From positions 11,364-30,827 of the forward strand of contig PBHA01000006.1 of assembly GCA_002719425.1 (NCBI GenBank): 19,464 nt of DNA. The letters are read 5' to 3'. The translations under genes and the position numbers were made by a program. The DNA comes from Chloroflexota bacterium. Its GTDB lineage: Bacteria > Chloroflexota > Dehalococcoidia > UBA1151 > TMED-70. Below are positions 7,692 through 14,371 of the stretch, one piece after another. Position 1 is the first letter of the stretch. Each line of letters opens with the position of its first letter. The notes beneath the pieces are model-generated. The model made no database searches. It saw nothing but the letters and a program-made list of their open reading frames with translations, and had not been told where the DNA came from.

Positions 7692-7828
7692 ATGTTTAAA
7701 TATTATCCTTTAAGCTAATATTATTATTATATTTTTTCCAAAAAAGATATATCTGATTAAACACTAAGTTTTTCATTTTGACAAGCAAAGCTATAATAAA
7801 TTTAGGAATAATTGAAAAGGTTTCTGTA
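7692..7828. promoter_or_regulatory. Divergent intergenic region between the XRE regulator and DinB-like genes
   Basis: These 137 bases separate two divergent start codons and must hold promoters for both. A TATAAT at 7792-7797 is a possible -10 for the rightward gene; a TTGACA at 7778-7783 is only 8 bases away and cannot be its -35. A perfect 10-base palindrome AGATATATCT lies at 7745-7754 and is a candidate operator for the adjacent XRE regulator. On the minus strand AAAGGA lies about 14 bases before the regulator's ATG. None of these is confirmed. Confidence 0.35.
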
Positions 7829-8344
7829 ATGAATGAATTCAAAAAAGCTATAATTTCTGGTCTAGAAGAGTATTTAAGTGGATTAAATAAAGCTATCAAA
7901 GGATTATCTAAAGCTGAATTAAATTGGCAACCATCATTAGAATCAAATAGCATTATTTATCTTATTTGGCATATGGCCAGAGTAGAAGATAATTGGATAA
8001 ACAAAGTAATAGGTGGAAATGAGACTGTTTGGATAAAAAATGGATGGAATGAGAAATTTCCTTTTGAAGAAAATGATTATGGAAAAGGTTACAACAAGCA
8101 AGATCTAGCAAATTTCCCTTCTATTGATAAAGATTTAGTCATGGAATTTTATAATGAACAAAGAGTCGAAATACTCAAAGTAATTAAGGATTTAAGCAAC
8201 GAAGATCTGGATAAAGATTACAAAAGATTAACAGGAGAACTAAAAAAAGGTTATTGGATTTTAGGTCATGTATTAGTCGAAGAATCTCAGCATTTGGGAC
8301 AAGTGGCTTATATTAGAGGAATGATAAAAGGGCTTGATAATTAA
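7829..8344 (+). CDS. DinB-family protein (putative metal-dependent transferase)
   Basis: This 171-residue protein has the DinB/YfiT four-helix-bundle pattern with the three metal-binding histidines: His48 in LIWHMARVEDNW, and His147 and His155 in ILGHVLVEESQHLGQVAYIRG. Members with this triad usually bind Zn or Ni and include thiol-dependent S-transferases that use mycothiol or bacillithiol, though most are uncharacterised. The ATG at 7829 is preferred because AAAAGG lies 8 bases upstream; an in-frame TTG at 7778 would add 17 residues that do not look like the family. The gene is transcribed away from the XRE regulator and its TAA overlaps the stop of the convergent membrane protein gene (TTAA at 8341-8344). 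No specific substrate can be given. Confidence 0.85.
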   Translation: MNEFKKAIISGLEEYLSGLNKAIKGLSKAELNWQPSLESNSIIYLIWHMARVEDNWINKVIGGNETVWIKNGWNEKFPFEENDYGKGYNKQDLANFPSIDKDLVMEFYNEQRVEILKVIKDLSNEDLDKDYKRLTGELKKGYWILGHVLVEESQHLGQVAYIRGMIKGLDN

Positions 8345-8751
8345 TCTTCTAATGTCTTAAATTTCAAACCATAATATGTATCAAACACTAAGAGAAATAA
8401 ACCTTGAACAACTACTCCAAAACCATGACCTACAGCTGATTCTCCTTGAAAAAAAATTTGTAAAACCAAAAGAATACCCACTATCAGATAAATAACATCT
8501 AGAAATGAATTTATTAATAAAATCTTATAAAGCCTTTTGCGGTTAGGTACTGAATTCCTTATTAGAGGAAAAATTCCTAACAAAAAATTTACCGCCCCCC
8601 AAATCAAAAATTGAATAGATAGAGATCTTAAAAACTCTACATCAAAAAACAACAAGGTTACTCCCATCACTATTGATGTAAGACCCCAACTTGTAAGAAT
8701 TATCGCTAATTGTCTATGTAAAAAAGATATTTCTATAGTATTTTTACTCAT
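8341..8751 (-). CDS. Small four-helix membrane protein of unknown function
   Basis: This 136-residue protein has four hydrophobic segments, at about 15-35, 42-62, 74-100 and 105-124, with basic residues (RNSVPNRKRLYK) in the middle loop, which should face the cytoplasm. The C-terminal segment GHGFGVVVQGLFLLVFDTYYG, with glycine, a buried glutamine and an aspartate near the membrane edge, resembles a family of small uncharacterised membrane proteins (possibly DUF6992), but I cannot confirm this. The gene is divergent from the SelA/DgaE-like gene with 49 bases between the starts, and its stop overlaps that of the DinB-like gene. There is no evidence for a function. Confidence 0.7.
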   Translation of the reverse strand: MSKNTIEISFLHRQLAIILTSWGLTSIVMGVTLLFFDVEFLRSLSIQFLIWGAVNFLLGIFPLIRNSVPNRKRLYKILLINSFLDVIYLIVGILLVLQIFFQGESAVGHGFGVVVQGLFLLVFDTYYGLKFKTLED

Positions 8752-8800
8752 AACTAAAATATAATATCATCTAATTATAACTAGAAACTAAACTTATTTT
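8752..8800. promoter_or_regulatory. Divergent promoter region
   Basis: These 49 bases lie between two divergent start codons. A TATAAT at 8760-8765 is a plausible -10 for the rightward PLP-enzyme gene, which would give a leader of about 30 bases. The region is so AT-rich that chance matches are likely. Confidence 0.3.
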
Positions 8801-9937
8801 ATGAAAAAAAATTGGCCAAATGTTTATAAAGATTTAGGAATAAAGCCTGTAATAAATGCTAAAAGCTGGGTAACTATTTATGGCGGAAGCATTATGAGAC
8901 CCGAGGTTATTAAGTCAATTCAGGAAGCAAGTAGCGTATTTGTTGATCTTGAAGAATTACATGATGTAGCTGGTGAGTTTGTAAGTAAAGTATGTGGATC
9001 TGAAATGTCTATTGTAACAAGCGGATGTGCGACCTCTATTGTCTTAATGGCAGCAGCTTCTATAACAGGAAAAGATAAGGATAAAATTTCAAAAATCCCC
9101 CATACTCAAGGAATGAAAAATGAAATATTAATTCATAAAGGACAAAGAAATAATTATGATAAAGCATTTGAAATCCCTGGTGGTATATTAGTTGAATATG
9201 ATAATGATAATTTGCAAGAAAAGATTAATGATAAGACATGTGCAATTGCGTACGTAATTGCACCTTTTTTTGATGAAGGAATTGGATTATCTGAAACTAT
9301 TGAAATAGCACATAAGAATAAACTGCCACTTCTACTAGACGCTGCAGCTGAACTTCCTCCTAGAGAAAACTTAACAAAATTTATTTCAATGGGAGTAGAT
9401 GCTGTAGGTTTTAGTGGCGGAAAAGGTATAGGAGGACCTCAATCTACAGGAATACTAACTGGTAAAAAAGAATTAATTGAAGCAGCCAAATTACATAGTT
9501 TTCAAAACTTACATACAACAAAAGCTGCAATAGGAAGACCTATGAAAGTCACAAAAGAAAATATTGTGGGTTTTGTGACTGCTTTGAAATTATTTATTGA
9601 GGATGATGAGGTATTGGAGAAAGATCTTTGGTACAGAAAAGCAGAACTACTCAAAAGAAAAATAGAAGTTAAACAAGGTCTAACAGTATTTATAGATGAC
9701 GTTTATCCCAATAGGCAGGGACCTACAGTTGTAATAGGCTTTAAATCAGGATACAAGGGTCCAAAATCAGAAAAAATCATGGAAGAGTTATCCAAAAATG
9801 ATCCCAAAATTTACGTTGGAGGTGGTCTAAATGATGGCCATGCATATAGGGATGAAATTTCTATCACAGTTCATAGCTTGGATGACGTAGATATAGATAT
9901 AATTGCAAAAAAATTAAATGAAGTAATTATCGATTAA
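8801..9937 (+). CDS. SelA-like PLP enzyme, D-glucosaminate-6-phosphate ammonia-lyase (DgaE)-like
   Basis: This is a fold-type I PLP enzyme related to L-seryl-tRNA(Sec) selenium transferase. The Schiff-base lysine is Lys208 in FSGGKGIGGPQSTGIL, and Asp180 in LLLDAAAELPP should pair with the PLP ring nitrogen. At 378 residues it lacks the N-terminal extension of true SelA (about 460) and matches the length of DgaE-type lyases, which eliminate ammonia from D-glucosaminate-6-phosphate to give 2-keto-3-deoxygluconate-6-phosphate. That fits the aldolases and dehydratases nearby. No selenocysteine genes are visible in the window. The ATG has no strong Shine-Dalgarno sequence. Its 3' end overlaps the convergent thioredoxin-like gene by 11 bases. 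A near-perfect palindrome followed by T7 lies inside the gene at 9240-9271. The family is secure and the substrate is inferred. Confidence 0.85.
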   Translation: MKKNWPNVYKDLGIKPVINAKSWVTIYGGSIMRPEVIKSIQEASSVFVDLEELHDVAGEFVSKVCGSEMSIVTSGCATSIVLMAAASITGKDKDKISKIPHTQGMKNEILIHKGQRNNYDKAFEIPGGILVEYDNDNLQEKINDKTCAIAYVIAPFFDEGIGLSETIEIAHKNKLPLLLDAAAELPPRENLTKFISMGVDAVGFSGGKGIGGPQSTGILTGKKELIEAAKLHSFQNLHTTKAAIGRPMKVTKENIVGFVTALKLFIEDDEVLEKDLWYRKAELLKRKIEVKQGLTVFIDDVYPNRQGPTVVIGFKSGYKGPKSEKIMEELSKNDPKIYVGGGLNDGHAYRDEISITVHSLDDVDIDIIAKKLNEVIID

Positions 9938-10415
9938 ATTTTTGATAAAGTTTTTCAGAATCATTTAACATACCCACATATTTTTCGTAGATTTTTCCCT
10001 TTTTATAGTAGATAAAAGTTGGTGTAACTGTAATCATATTTTCTGAAATAATATTTGAATATCGACTATCCGAAACGTTTAGTTTAATTACTTTGAACTC
10101 ATTCGAGTAATTATTAATAAACTCATTTATAGCAGTTTGGCTCAAAACACAGCCCATACAATTAGGTGAAAAAAATTCAATTACAACATTTTCTTTATTA
10201 TCTATTATTTCTATTAATTCAACCTGCGTAAGATCATTATTTGATTTAGGTTGAAAAAAAATTTTTACTGAAACAAATAAAAGAGTAATTAATATAAATG
10301 AGACTATTATTATCAATTTATTTTTGGTTACATAAAAGAATAATAATGAACTAAATAAGATTGGAAAAAGGAATATTAATATATATAAAGAATTATGGTT
10401 AATCCAGGTATACAT
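9927..10415 (-). CDS. Membrane-anchored thioredoxin-like protein (CMGC active site)
   Basis: This 162-residue protein has two membrane helices (about 9-28 and 35-54) and then a thioredoxin-like domain (about 65-160). The active-site motif is FFSPNCMGC, with the expected following helix (VLSQTAINEF), and TPTFIYYKKGK supplies the conserved cis-proline and strand. The short loop between the helices (VTKNK) is basic and the N-terminus is not, so the positive-inside rule places the loop in the cytoplasm and the thioredoxin domain outside. It could reduce or oxidise extracytoplasmic proteins, or serve cytochrome c or metal-site assembly. It lies 9 bases downstream of the ThDP enzyme gene in the same direction, a pairing with no obvious metabolic logic. 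The ribosome binding site is weak. Confidence 0.83.
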   Translation of the reverse strand: MYTWINHNSLYILIFLFPILFSSLLFFYVTKNKLIIIVSFILITLLFVSVKIFFQPKSNNDLTQVELIEIIDNKENVVIEFFSPNCMGCVLSQTAINEFINNYSNEFKVIKLNVSDSRYSNIISENMITVTPTFIYYKKGKIYEKYVGMLNDSEKLYQKFNR

Positions 10416-10424
10416 TAATAACTT

Positions 10425-12059
10425 TTACTCCATTTTTGATCCAACGAACTTAGAAATTGCTCTTGCCGTTGGGTCAGTATGAACATTAACTATTGCGGGA
10501 AGCCCTGAATCAATCGCTCTAGTTATTGCAGGTTTAATTTCATTGGGATCTTCAACCATTTCTCCATATCCTCCAAGAGATTCTGCTATTAAGTCAAACC
10601 TTGTGAATCCAAGTTCTCTTCCTGGCTTTCTAATACCCTCTACTCTCGCAGTCCAACCTTCATTATTTGAAACAACCACAATAATTGGTAATTTATATCT
10701 TACAGCTGTATCAAAATCCTGAATATTCATACCTAAAGATCCATCTCCATGAAGAGAAAAAACCGTATTATTTGGTTTAGCTATCTTAGCTCCAATTGCA
10801 TATGGCAAACCCACTCCCATACAACCTGTTGGGCCTGAGTTAATTGAGTGACCTGGTAAATAAGCTGGAATACTCTGCCTCCCATAATGAAGTATTTCAT
10901 TTCCATCAATGGAAATAATAGAATTTTCATCCATTATTTCTCTTAATTCTTTACATAACCTAAGAGGATGAATAGGAACTTGATTTGAATTTTCTAAAGG
11001 TTCTACCCTTTCTAATCTTGTTTTTTCTAAATCAGATAAATTTTGCCTCCAAGATTCCCATTTTTCAGACTTGAGATTTTGCTTTTTAAATTCATTTGTT
11101 AGTTGATTTATTACTTTTTTACAATCACCAACAATTCCTAAACTTACATCTCTATTATGGGCAATTTCTTCTTCTAAAATATCAACTTGTATGATTTTAG
11201 CTTCAGGATTAATTCTATTTCCATATGTCATAATCCAATTAAATCTAGTTCCTAAAACTATAACTAAATCAGTTTCTCTGAAGGCGCTAGATCTTGCAGC
11301 AGGAAAGGAATATTCATGTTTATCAGAAACAACTCCTCTTGACATTGGAGTTGTATAGAAAGGGATTCCAGCAATATCAACAAATTCTTTCAATTCCTTT
11401 GAAGCATCAGACCAAAATGTACCTCCTCCAGCAAAAATAATTGGGGAATTAGAATTAGATAACAATTTAATAGTCTTTTTTACCAAATCGTTATCACCTG
11501 ATGGTCCAGAACTTTCTTTTGAACGGGTTGCTCTTGAAGTATCTTTTTCGTTAATCTTTTCATATAAAACATCCTCGTTACAATCAATGTATACAGGTCC
11601 TGGCCTTCCAGTTGTGGATATTCTAAAAGCATGAGATACGACCTGAGGATATTGAGACGCAGAAGTAGGTCTAAAAGTTGCTTTTGAAACTTTTTCAAAT
11701 ATAGAAACTTGATCAATTTCTTGAAAGCCACCCCTGTAAAAATCCTTAATTGGACCTGCACCTCCCAAGGTTATCATTGGAGCACAATCAATAAATGCAT
11801 TATATTGTCCTGTAAGGAGATTCAATGTTCCTGGTCCAGATGCAGCGGTAGTAACTCCAGGTTTCCTAGTTACTCTAGAATATCCATGAGCTGCCATAGC
11901 TGCAGCTTGTTCGTGCCTAAAATCAAATGTCTTAATTCCCAAATCCTCAGAGTTATTTATTATTTCGTAGTTTGGACCTCCCATTAGATAAAATAGACAC
12001 TCTGTATTTTCTTCCTTTAAAGTTCTCGCAACTAAATATGAACCATCAACTTCTGACAT
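10425..12059 (-). CDS. Thiamine diphosphate-dependent enzyme (acetolactate synthase / oxalyl-CoA decarboxylase-like)
   Basis: At 544 residues this has the three-domain layout of the ThDP decarboxylase/acetolactate synthase large-subunit family. The PYR domain carries the activating Glu50 in FRHEQAAAMAAHGYSR and SGPGTLN (74-80); the middle domain is about 190-330; the PP domain has HGDGSLGMN (437-445) and Asn465/466 in VVSNNEGW, the Mg-diphosphate site. Because Glu50 is present it is not glyoxylate carboligase, which has Val there. The C-terminus (GFTRFDLIAESLGGYGEMV, DPTARAISKF) resembles the uncharacterised acetolactate-synthase-like and oxalyl-CoA decarboxylase-like branch rather than biosynthetic IlvB. 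It probably decarboxylates a 2-keto acid or oxalyl-type CoA ester. It sits between an M42-like peptidase (8 bases upstream) and a membrane thioredoxin. No small IlvN-like subunit is nearby. Confidence 0.88.
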   Translation of the reverse strand: MSEVDGSYLVARTLKEENTECLFYLMGGPNYEIINNSEDLGIKTFDFRHEQAAAMAAHGYSRVTRKPGVTTAASGPGTLNLLTGQYNAFIDCAPMITLGGAGPIKDFYRGGFQEIDQVSIFEKVSKATFRPTSASQYPQVVSHAFRISTTGRPGPVYIDCNEDVLYEKINEKDTSRATRSKESSGPSGDNDLVKKTIKLLSNSNSPIIFAGGGTFWSDASKELKEFVDIAGIPFYTTPMSRGVVSDKHEYSFPAARSSAFRETDLVIVLGTRFNWIMTYGNRINPEAKIIQVDILEEEIAHNRDVSLGIVGDCKKVINQLTNEFKKQNLKSEKWESWRQNLSDLEKTRLERVEPLENSNQVPIHPLRLCKELREIMDENSIISIDGNEILHYGRQSIPAYLPGHSINSGPTGCMGVGLPYAIGAKIAKPNNTVFSLHGDGSLGMNIQDFDTAVRYKLPIIVVVSNNEGWTARVEGIRKPGRELGFTRFDLIAESLGGYGEMVEDPNEIKPAITRAIDSGLPAIVNVHTDPTARAISKFVGSKME

Positions 12060-12067
12060 TATATCTC

Positions 12068-13198
12068 CTAACTTTTTTCTAATCTTTTTGCATCAGTAGG
12101 AATGTCAATCACACTCTTATAATAGTCATCATTATTTACTATACTTAAATTTCCTACTTCTATCATGATATCTAAAGCATTTTGATAATCTGTGATACTG
12201 ATTCTTTCAGATTCAACCTTCCCTTCAGGATTTGCATTGTGCCAATTAATTAAGGGAAGAGAAATACCTGTTGCTTTGTAACCAAAAGCAGCAAAAGCAG
12301 TAGCTTCACAACCTCCTAAACTCATCAATTGTCTTTGAAACAAAAAATTATCATTTTGCGCAACCAGTTGTTTTACAGATGATAATAAAATTATTTCTCC
12401 TGAATTATCAAATGTTGTAGCTCTATCTCCTGCCCTTATTATTGGTCCTGCACCAGAAACAGCTCCTGGTAATTCACTACTAGTCTCAACCGATACTATT
12501 ATTGAATCTTTAGAAACTCTTCCAGTTTTGGCTATTATTCTTGCACCTAACAATCCTACTTCTTCAGCTCTTGAGAAAATTGCTCTTATTGAATAATTAG
12601 TATTCACATTTTTTAATTTGATCAAGGTTTCTAATATTAAGGAACATCCAGCTAGATCATCAGCGACAGGTGTTACAACTTGGTCATTATTAATTATTGG
12701 ATTAGGTAAATCAAAAACAGCAGGTATAGGATAATCTTTGTCATCAATATCTGTTTCTATAAACACATACTCTTTATTTAACCATCTTTCAGAATTAAAG
12801 CTGGGTCTTGAAATTTTAGACTTAAACTCACTAGAATTATCTTCCTCATATGGAATAAGGTTGCCTTTTATTACATTATTACCATTGATTATTTTAAGGT
12901 CAGTATTTTCGACATCACAAAGTTTAGGCAACCCTCCTAACGTTTTAGCTTTGTATAGGTTATTTTGAACCTTTTCAACAATTTCAAATCCTGGATGATC
13001 CATGTGAGATATATAAACTATTTCTTTATTTGTCTCACCTGCTAATAAAACTTCAATATTTCCCCAATTATCCTGAGAAAAATCAATTTCATATTCGTTT
13101 AATTTTTTTTTAATATAATCTGAAACTAAATTTTCATGAAATGAAGTTGTAGGTATGCTGGAAAGTTCTAAAAATATAGACAAATCTGAATTTTTCAT
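12068..13198 (-). CDS. M42-family-like metallopeptidase (deblocking aminopeptidase-like)
   Basis: This is a two-metal aminopeptidase of the M42/M20 clan. Likely metal and catalytic residues are His65 in ISHMDHPGF, Asp180 in VADDLAGC, Glu212/Glu213 in RAEEVGLLGAR (catalytic base and ligand), Glu238 in SVETSSELPG in place of the more usual Asp, and His320 in INWHNAN. An insertion between His65 and Asp180 (about residues 75-170) is where M42 enzymes carry their beta-barrel domain. At 376 residues it is a little longer than typical M42 proteins (about 345). It would cut N-terminal residues from peptides in the cytoplasm, though related proteins act on acylated or amidated small substrates. It leads a leftward set with the ThDP enzyme and the membrane thioredoxin, and is divergent from the 2-hydroxyacid dehydrogenase operon. 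Confidence 0.82.
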   Translation of the reverse strand: MKNSDLSIFLELSSIPTTSFHENLVSDYIKKKLNEYEIDFSQDNWGNIEVLLAGETNKEIVYISHMDHPGFEIVEKVQNNLYKAKTLGGLPKLCDVENTDLKIINGNNVIKGNLIPYEEDNSSEFKSKISRPSFNSERWLNKEYVFIETDIDDKDYPIPAVFDLPNPIINNDQVVTPVADDLAGCSLILETLIKLKNVNTNYSIRAIFSRAEEVGLLGARIIAKTGRVSKDSIIVSVETSSELPGAVSGAGPIIRAGDRATTFDNSGEIILLSSVKQLVAQNDNFLFQRQLMSLGGCEATAFAAFGYKATGISLPLINWHNANPEGKVESERISITDYQNALDIMIEVGNLSIVNNDDYYKSVIDIPTDAKRLEKS

Positions 13199-13340
13199 AT
13201 GACTTAAATTTTATAAAAAGATAAAAACTCTATAAATTTCTTCTTAATTATGATTTCTTTTTTTTGATTATTTTATATGATAACGCAAAATATGAAGAAA
13301 ATTTGATTATGAATAGAATATTTTTTGAAAGGAAATTTTA
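13199..13340. promoter_or_regulatory. Divergent intergenic region before the dehydrogenase-enolase operon
   Basis: This 142-base AT-rich region is the longest gap in the window. It must hold promoters for the leftward peptidase set and the rightward five-gene operon. TATGAT (13276-13281) and TAGAAT (13314-13319) are possible -10 elements on the plus strand, without a convincing -35 at the right spacing. TTTGATTAT occurs twice, about 39 bases apart. AAAGGAA at 13328-13334 is a good ribosome binding site for the ATG at 13341. I see no RNA gene or riboswitch here. Confidence 0.4.
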
Positions 13341-14363
13341 ATGGCTAAGTATAAAGTGGTCTTTTTAGGACCAGAAGATGACAAACTAGAGTATGAGCAA
13401 GCTGAGATGGCTGACCTTGATGTAGAGTTCGTGAAAGCAAATCCTAAATCTGAAGGAGAAGCTATGGAAGTAGTAAAAGATGCTGATGCAATCTTAAATC
13501 GAGCTGGTTGGGGTAGCGAACAATTTATTAAAGCAACAAATCACTGTAAAGTATTGGCAGTTTATTCCCATGGATTTAACCATATTGATGCAGAAGCTGC
13601 CACTGAACATGGAATGATGATAACGAATGGTGCTGGAATGTGTGCAGAAGAAGTTTCTAACCAAGCTGTTGCATTCACACTCGCATTAAATCGTCAGGTA
13701 GTTCAATACACCTTACAATTGAGAGATGGTGGAAAATGGGATGGGAGTGAGTTCAGCCCAATTGCACCTTTAGATGAACAAACAGTTGGGATAATAGGAT
13801 TTGGAAATATTGGTCGACAAATAGCAAGGAAGCTAGGAGGATGGAGAATGGATACCCTAGTATATGATCCATATTGTCCGCCTTGGTTGATTAAAGAATA
13901 TGGCGTTGAGCAAGTATGGGAGTTAAACGATATCTTTACAAAATCTGATTACGTTATAACAATAGTACCTTTAAACCCTGAAACTCATCATATGATTGGA
14001 AAAGAGCAATTTGATTTAATGAAAAAAGATGCATTTTTTATAAATGTTTGCAGAGGTGCAGTAGTAAAAGAAAAAGATCTAATAGACGCATTGAAAAATA
14101 AAAAGTTTAGAGGTGCTGGATTAGATGTTTTTGAACAAGAACCTGCTGACCCAAAGAACCCTCTGTTCAGTATGCCTAACGTAATAGTTGCTCCACATAT
14201 AGCTGGGCAATCAACAAGATCAGCATGGTTATCAAGAAGAAGAGCATCACAACAAGTAGCTGCAGTGCTTAGAGGAGAAAGGCCTTCTGCTCTTCAAAAT
14301 CCAGCAGTTACATCAAAACTAGAAATGATGACTTCTATGCCTGCTTCAAAACCTAAGCTTTAG
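13341..14363 (+). CDS. D-isomer-specific 2-hydroxyacid dehydrogenase
   Basis: This NAD(P)-dependent cytoplasmic enzyme interconverts a 2-keto acid and a D-2-hydroxy acid. At 340 residues it shows the substrate domain (1-115), the Rossmann loop VGIIGFGNIGRQ with G153, G155 and G158, an acidic Asp176 after strand 2 suggesting NAD preference, and the catalytic trio Arg238 (NVCRGAVVKEKDL), Glu267 (LDVFEQEP) and His286 (APHIAGQST). All are intact. It may act as a phosphoglycerate-dehydrogenase-like or glyoxylate/hydroxypyruvate-type reductase; the substrate cannot be fixed. It is the first gene of a tight rightward operon with good AAAGGAA upstream. The C-terminal 25 residues (TSKLEMMTSMPASKPKL and before) look disordered. 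A small GC-rich stem (TGGTC/GACCA, 13357-13373) lies just after the start. Confidence 0.92.
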   Translation: MAKYKVVFLGPEDDKLEYEQAEMADLDVEFVKANPKSEGEAMEVVKDADAILNRAGWGSEQFIKATNHCKVLAVYSHGFNHIDAEAATEHGMMITNGAGMCAEEVSNQAVAFTLALNRQVVQYTLQLRDGGKWDGSEFSPIAPLDEQTVGIIGFGNIGRQIARKLGGWRMDTLVYDPYCPPWLIKEYGVEQVWELNDIFTKSDYVITIVPLNPETHHMIGKEQFDLMKKDAFFINVCRGAVVKEKDLIDALKNKKFRGAGLDVFEQEPADPKNPLFSMPNVIVAPHIAGQSTRSAWLSRRRASQQVAAVLRGERPSALQNPAVTSKLEMMTSMPASKPKL

Positions 14364-14366
14364 GAG
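14362..14366 (+). promoter_or_regulatory. Ribosome binding site that fixes a TTG start
   Basis: AGGAG overlaps the TAG stop of the dehydrogenase gene (14361-14363) and lies 5 bases before TTG at 14372. No in-frame ATG exists at a better distance, so the next gene very probably starts at this TTG. Confidence 0.7.
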
Positions 14367-14371
14367 ACATT

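Noticed and set aside
7778..7797. TTGACA and TATAAT close together before the DinB-like gene
   Set aside because: The spacing is 8 bases, not the 16-18 needed for a sigma-70 promoter; the TTG is also an unlikely start codon because a better ATG with AAAAGG lies at 7829.
7696..7953. Minus-strand open frame over the start of the DinB-like gene
   Set aside because: It is a shadow of the DinB-like gene and crosses the intergenic region; no family pattern.
8801..9937. True selenocysteine synthase (SelA)
   Set aside because: The protein lacks the SelA N-terminal region and there are no selB, selD or tRNA-Sec genes in the window; DgaE-like length and context fit better.
10425..12059. Glyoxylate carboligase or biosynthetic acetolactate synthase
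   Set aside because: Glu50 is present, unlike glyoxylate carboligase, and there is no ilvN or ilvC neighbour; the C-terminus is of the uncharacterised branch.
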